Below, one piece after another: positions 63,905 through 64,000 of a DNA stretch of 64,000 nt. A program made the position numbers and the translations under genes. A model generated the notes under the pieces. The model made no database searches. It was not told the origin of the DNA and worked only from the letters and a program-made list of their open reading frames with translations. Within the stretch, counting starts at the first letter, position 1. The number at the start of each line of letters is the position of its first letter. Location of the stretch: positions 229,997 to 293,996 of the forward strand of contig NZ_PRLD01000002.1 of assembly GCF_003287405.1 (NCBI RefSeq), given 5' to 3'. This DNA is from Faecalibacterium prausnitzii (GTDB taxonomy: Bacteria > Bacillota > Clostridia > Oscillospirales > Ruminococcaceae).

Positions 63905-64000
63905 AATCAAGTCGTCAGCCGCTAAGGCTGCGGCGCACAGGACCTTGAAAATTGAACAATATCGAAAGAACTTGTAACGGAACCTATTTTCGTGTTGGAA
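63905..64000 (+). other. 5' leader of an rRNA operon (16S gene expected just beyond the window)
   Basis: After P2 comes GACCTTGAAAATTGAACAAT, a boxA-like segment commonly found before 16S rRNA genes in clostridia. No 16S sequence itself (for example the GAGTTTGATC start) is in the window, so the call rests on tandem strong promoters and this leader motif. Confidence 0.75.

Overview
The window is a contiguous piece of a high-GC, low-transfer Firmicutes chromosome. Gene content (NADP glutamate dehydrogenase, hydroxylamine reductase/hybrid-cluster protein, TRAP carrier, RNase J, GdpP, LuxS, a T-box leader, ZapA next to a U32 peptidase) and the protein sequences fit a gut Ruminococcaceae/Oscillospiraceae anaerobe. 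My best guess is Faecalibacterium; this is recognition from memory, not a database result. I see no prophage, insertion sequence, CRISPR array, tRNA gene or rRNA body, although the right edge runs into the promoter and leader of what is almost certainly an rRNA operon.

Layout. 1-3.1 kb: end of a TRAP large permease, then a zinc-ribbon/kinase-like/PASTA membrane protein whose catalytic residues are missing. 3.1-12.7 kb (minus strand): a nitrogen block gdhA - hcp - gltB - gltD, with its own promoters and terminators and an unusual hairpin leader in front of gltB. 12.8-19.4 kb: Mrp-type Fe-S carrier ATPase (minus), then a flippase, a CapD-type nucleotide-sugar dehydratase, lysA and a small membrane protein (plus). 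19.4-25.3 kb (minus): SPFH/NfeD membrane pair, a GH13 glucan hydrolase and glycogen phosphorylase. 25.5-29.4 kb: zapA, U32 peptidase, dut, maf. 29.4-34.9 kb: the rod-shape cluster mreB-mreC-mreD-PBP2, then methylglyoxal synthase. 35-36 kb (minus): rnhA overlapping a shortened, degenerate MnmA-like protein. 36-51.7 kb (plus): RNase J, gdpP, UDP-galactopyranose mutase, rplI, dnaB, tilS, hpt, ftsH, two unrecognised membrane-anchored proteins, a LacI-type regulator and a HAD phosphatase. 51.8-54.0 kb (minus): luxS and pyruvate kinase. 54.4-57.0 kb: deoB and pyrimidine-nucleoside phosphorylase. 57.1-59.7 kb: sporulation-family genes yqfD and yqfC (minus) and a divergent ylbJ-like gene (plus). 59.7-63.6 kb: a phenylalanine T-box followed by pheS-pheT. 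63.6-64 kb: tandem strong promoters and leader of an rRNA operon.

How it works together. The gdhA/gltBD block makes glutamate from ammonia or glutamine. The mre/PBP2, flippase, CapD, Glf and lysA genes serve wall and surface-glycan synthesis. glgP and the GH13 enzyme break down storage or dietary glucans, and pyruvate kinase and methylglyoxal synthase sit at the glycolytic end. deoB and the pyrimidine phosphorylase salvage nucleosides. Regulation visible in the DNA includes many clear -35/-10 pairs (mostly 17-bp spacing), a T-box with a UUC specifier, a LacI-type autoregulatory site pair, and a gltB leader with two A1/G4 hexaloop hairpins around a terminator, which resembles the target of ANTAR antiterminators but has unusual geometry. 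The most interesting items are the gltB leader, the pseudokinase, the degenerate MnmA-like protein, the structured RNase J leader, the repeated Thr-Arg motif protein after ftsH, and sporulation-family genes in a lineage usually described as non-sporing.
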